Assembly (NCBI GenBank): GCA_036010965.1
Contig: DASCMO010000107.1
Location: 1-16,013, forward strand
Direction of reading: 5' to 3'
From: GCA-2686265 sp036010965
Lineage (GTDB): Bacteria; Planctomycetota; UBA1135; GCA-002686595
DNA length: 16,013 nt
The position numbers and the translations under genes are program-made. Below the pieces are notes generated by a model. It was not told the origin of the DNA. It saw only the letters and a program-made list of their open reading frames with translations, and did no database searches. The first letter of the stretch is position 1; every line of letters begins with the position of its first letter. Of the stretch, positions 14,537 through 16,013 are shown one piece after another.

Positions 14537-14560
14537 GGTCGGTCAAGAGGTCGGTCAAGG
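14537..14560. repeat. Two tandem copies of a 12-base unit upstream of the Gfo/Idh gene
   Basis: GGTCGGTCAAG(A/G) occurs at 14537-14548 and again at 14549-14560. On the minus strand each copy contains TTGACC, which resembles a -35 element, but I find no good -10 at the right distance for either. The repeat is in the 72-base gap before the Tat-lipoprotein gene and could bind a regulator. Confidence 0.45.
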
Positions 14561-14571
14561 GGCCGCAGATC

Positions 14572-15012
14572 CTAACCGGCCTCGCCCTGCGCCGCGAACA
14601 GCTCGCCGAGGACCTGCACGGCACGGGCGAGGTGGCCCTCTGCGACGAACAGGTGGTCGCGGTCGAAGCCGCAGATGCAGCCGAGGGGGATGCCAGCGCG
14701 GGCAAGGCGCTCGCAGACCGCCGCCAGGAAGCCGACCACTTCCCAGCCCATGGGCGCGTCGAAGCGGATCCAGCACAGGTCGCGCTCGACGCGCGCGCCG
14801 GGGCGGCGGGCCAGGAGCGCGTCGAGCTCCTCGGAGCGCACCAGGAGCGTCGTCCCCTCAGCCTCGCGCACCAGCTGCCCCGGGGCAAAGGCGAGGTGCG
14901 CCAGGTCCTCGGGGACGGGCGCCCCCTCGAAGCCCACCAGGCAATAACGCCCGGGATCGACCCGAAAGGTCATGCGGGCCAGGGCTTCTTCGAGGTCGGC
15001 GGCGGGGCGCAT
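14572..15012 (-). CDS. ACT-domain-containing protein
   Basis: The C-terminal half (about residues 78-140) has the pattern of the ACT_7/CASTOR-like family: LCWIRFDAPMGWEVVGFLA (79-97), ERLARAGIPLGCICGFD (101-117) and then DHLFVAEGHLARAVQVL. The N-terminal half includes LLVRSEELDALLA (56-68), as in two-domain members of this group. These small cytosolic proteins are thought to bind amino acids or similar ligands; the ligand here is unknown. The product is 146 residues from the ATG at 15012. An ATG at 14973 would give a shorter form (MTFRVDPGRYCLVGF) that fits the family start better. No good ribosome-binding site precedes either. The gene lies 72 bases upstream of the Tat-lipoprotein gene in the same direction, and is divergent from the next gene to the right. 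Confidence 0.75.
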   Translation of the reverse strand: MRPAADLEEALARMTFRVDPGRYCLVGFEGAPVPEDLAHLAFAPGQLVREAEGTTLLVRSEELDALLARRPGARVERDLCWIRFDAPMGWEVVGFLAAVCERLARAGIPLGCICGFDRDHLFVAEGHLARAVQVLGELFAAQGEAG

Positions 15013-15168
15013 GGGTCTGGGAGAAGTTGCCCGCGGCGCCTTGAGACCTCAGCGGCGGAGGACTAGTGGCGGCGCGGCTCCCCTTGCCTTTCAATGGACT
15101 GGCACCATGAAAGGCCCTCGAGAGCGAAGATCAAGCCCCTTGGCAGTCCAAGATAGACGGAACCACCG
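15013..15168. other. Divergent intergenic region
   Basis: This 156-base region separates the minus-strand ACT gene from the plus-strand coiled-coil gene and should hold promoters for both. An imperfect inverted repeat, TGGACTGGCA (15095-15104) and TGGCAGTCCA (15141-15150, one mismatch to the exact complement), could be an operator. A TTGAGA element with a poor -10 (TAGTGG) 17 bases later occurs on the plus strand. No RNA gene or small open frame stands out. Confidence 0.4.
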
Positions 15169-15837
15169 ATGAAGCCCACCACGCTCCTCTCCCTGTTCCT
15201 GGCCGCCCTCGCGGGCGGCGCGGTCGGCGGGATACTCGCCCGTCCGACGACCGCCCCTGCCCCGCTCGTCGCCGCGCCCGCGCCCGGCCTCTCCCCCGCG
15301 ACCAGCCTCGACGGACGGTCCGCAGACGCCGTGCGGCGCGACCTCGACGATCTGCGCCTGGCCCTGGCGGGGCTCGAGCGCAAGCTCGAGGCCCTCGAAC
15401 GCGCCCCCGCTCCGCTCCCCGTGCAGCCCGCTGCCCCGGAGCCGGAGGCGCTGACGTCCGCGCAGCTCACCTCCAAACAGGAGCACCAGGTCTTCGAGCT
15501 GATCGAGGCCGACCGGGCGCGCCGAGCCACGGAGCGTGCGGTGGCCCGTGAGCTGAAGAGGATCGAAGGGATCGAAAACTACGCCGCGGCGATGACCACC
15601 AAGCTCGGCCTCGCGCCCGGATCCGAGGATTTCCTGACTGCGGTGCTGCTCGAGGAGAGTCAGCGGCAGATAGAGATCAAGGACTCGGGGATGAACTGGA
15701 ACGACCCGAACGACCAGCGAGCGATGAAGGAGTCCTTCGCGCAGGTGCGCGAGTGGCGCACGGAGCAGTTCACGCAGCACTTCGGCCCCGACATGGTGCG
15801 CCGCATGGCGTCCATGGAAGGCGGCGACAAGCAATAG
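15169..15837 (+). CDS. Hypothetical membrane-anchored coiled-coil protein
   Basis: This is the only clear plus-strand gene. The 222-residue product starts with an uncleaved-looking hydrophobic segment (about 5-24, no lipobox). An Ala/Pro-rich linker (25-46) and a likely coiled coil (about 52-78, heptad-like RRDLDDLRLALAGLERKL) follow, then a second Pro-rich linker (79-92). The helical, charged C-terminal domain covers 97-217 and includes HQVFELIEADRARRATER and FGPDMVRRM. This architecture suggests a periplasmic domain held on the inner membrane. I do not recognise the family; a distant likeness to LTxxQ-type periplasmic proteins is possible but weak. The ATG at 15169 has no strong ribosome-binding site (only GGA). 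It ends two bases from the stop of the convergent neighbour. Confidence 0.78.
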   Translation: MKPTTLLSLFLAALAGGAVGGILARPTTAPAPLVAAPAPGLSPATSLDGRSADAVRRDLDDLRLALAGLERKLEALERAPAPLPVQPAAPEPEALTSAQLTSKQEHQVFELIEADRARRATERAVARELKRIEGIENYAAAMTTKLGLAPGSEDFLTAVLLEESQRQIEIKDSGMNWNDPNDQRAMKESFAQVREWRTEQFTQHFGPDMVRRMASMEGGDKQ

Positions 15838-15839
15838 GC

Positions 15840-16013
15840 CTACTCGATGGTGAAGGTCAAGAGATTCGAAAACGCTGCCTGACTGCCAGCCTCGTCGAGC
15901 AGGACTTGCATGTGGATCGTCAGGCCTTGCAGGGCGGGGTTGGGCGGGATGCGCAGGGGGAGTTCGGTCATGCCGGTGCCGGCTGACGTCCCGGTCCGCA
16001 GGGTGCGGATGTT
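15840..16013 (-). CDS. C-terminus of a probable secreted protein (partial, runs off right edge)
   Basis: I translated the minus strand by hand. It gives 57 residues and then a TAG, with no stop before the window edge. The end reads LPLRIPPNPALQGLTIHMQ, then VLLDEAGSQAAFSNLLTFTIE. A short C-terminal block with Pro-Asn-Pro-x-Leu-x-Gly-Leu followed by Gln and ending in an alternating hydrophobic strand is common, from memory, at the ends of secreted planctomycete proteins. I cannot name its function. The upstream part of the gene is outside the window. Confidence 0.6.
   Translation of the reverse strand, partial: NIRTLRTGTSAGTGMTELPLRIPPNPALQGLTIHMQVLLDEAGSQAAFSNLLTFTIE

Noticed and set aside
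14537..14560. TTGACC copies as promoter -35 elements
   Set aside because: No acceptable -10 lies 16-18 bases downstream of either copy on the minus strand.
15095..15150. Imperfect inverted repeat as a mobile-element end or attachment site
   Set aside because: Ten bases with one mismatch, no transposase or target duplication nearby; at most an operator.

Overview
The window is GC-rich bacterial DNA from a diderm (outer-membrane) organism. It encodes LpxD (lipid A acylation) and BamA (outer-membrane protein assembly). It also carries two twin-arginine-exported Gfo/Idh/MocA-type oxidoreductases, and at the right edge a secreted-protein C-terminus of the kind I associate with Planctomycetota. 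A planctomycete-like host is my inference from this mix; nothing here proves the phylum. Coding is dense and almost entirely on the minus strand, so transcription runs from high to low coordinates. I see no tRNA, rRNA, CRISPR array, insertion sequence or other mobile element.

Layout in transcription order (minus strand unless stated): a C-terminal fragment of an unknown protein at the right edge (15840-16013); a plus-strand gene for a membrane-anchored coiled-coil protein (15169-15837); an accessory block of ACT-domain protein, Tat-lipoprotein Gfo/Idh oxidoreductase, ApbE flavin transferase, a second Tat-exported Gfo/Idh oxidoreductase and a membrane-bound monoheme cytochrome (15012 down to 10195). 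Then comes a sigma70-like promoter and a long housekeeping run: glmU, prs, rplY (bL25), pth, rpsF (bS6), rpsR (bS18), rplI (bL9), dnaB and bamA (10112 down to 603). After a 232-base gap with its own promoter-like site, the 5' part of lpxD runs off the left edge (370 down to 1).

The housekeeping run joins two familiar neighbourhoods: glmU-prs-ctc/rplY-pth, as in Bacillus, and rpsF-rpsR-rplI-dnaB. It links cell-wall and LPS precursor supply (GlmU), nucleotide precursor supply (Prs), translation (bL25, Pth, bS6, bS18, bL9), replication (DnaB) and envelope assembly (BamA, LpxD). Several products carry long acidic, low-complexity C-terminal tails, which is the most unusual feature of this part.

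The accessory block is the best candidate for something undescribed. Two exported NAD(P)-fold oxidoreductases flank a flavin transferase in a tightly packed set (34-base gap, ATGA overlap, 3-base gap) that ends in a cytochrome with one CxxCH heme site. The second oxidoreductase has lost the lysine of the family's EKP motif. A periplasmic redox pathway is plausible but is inference only.
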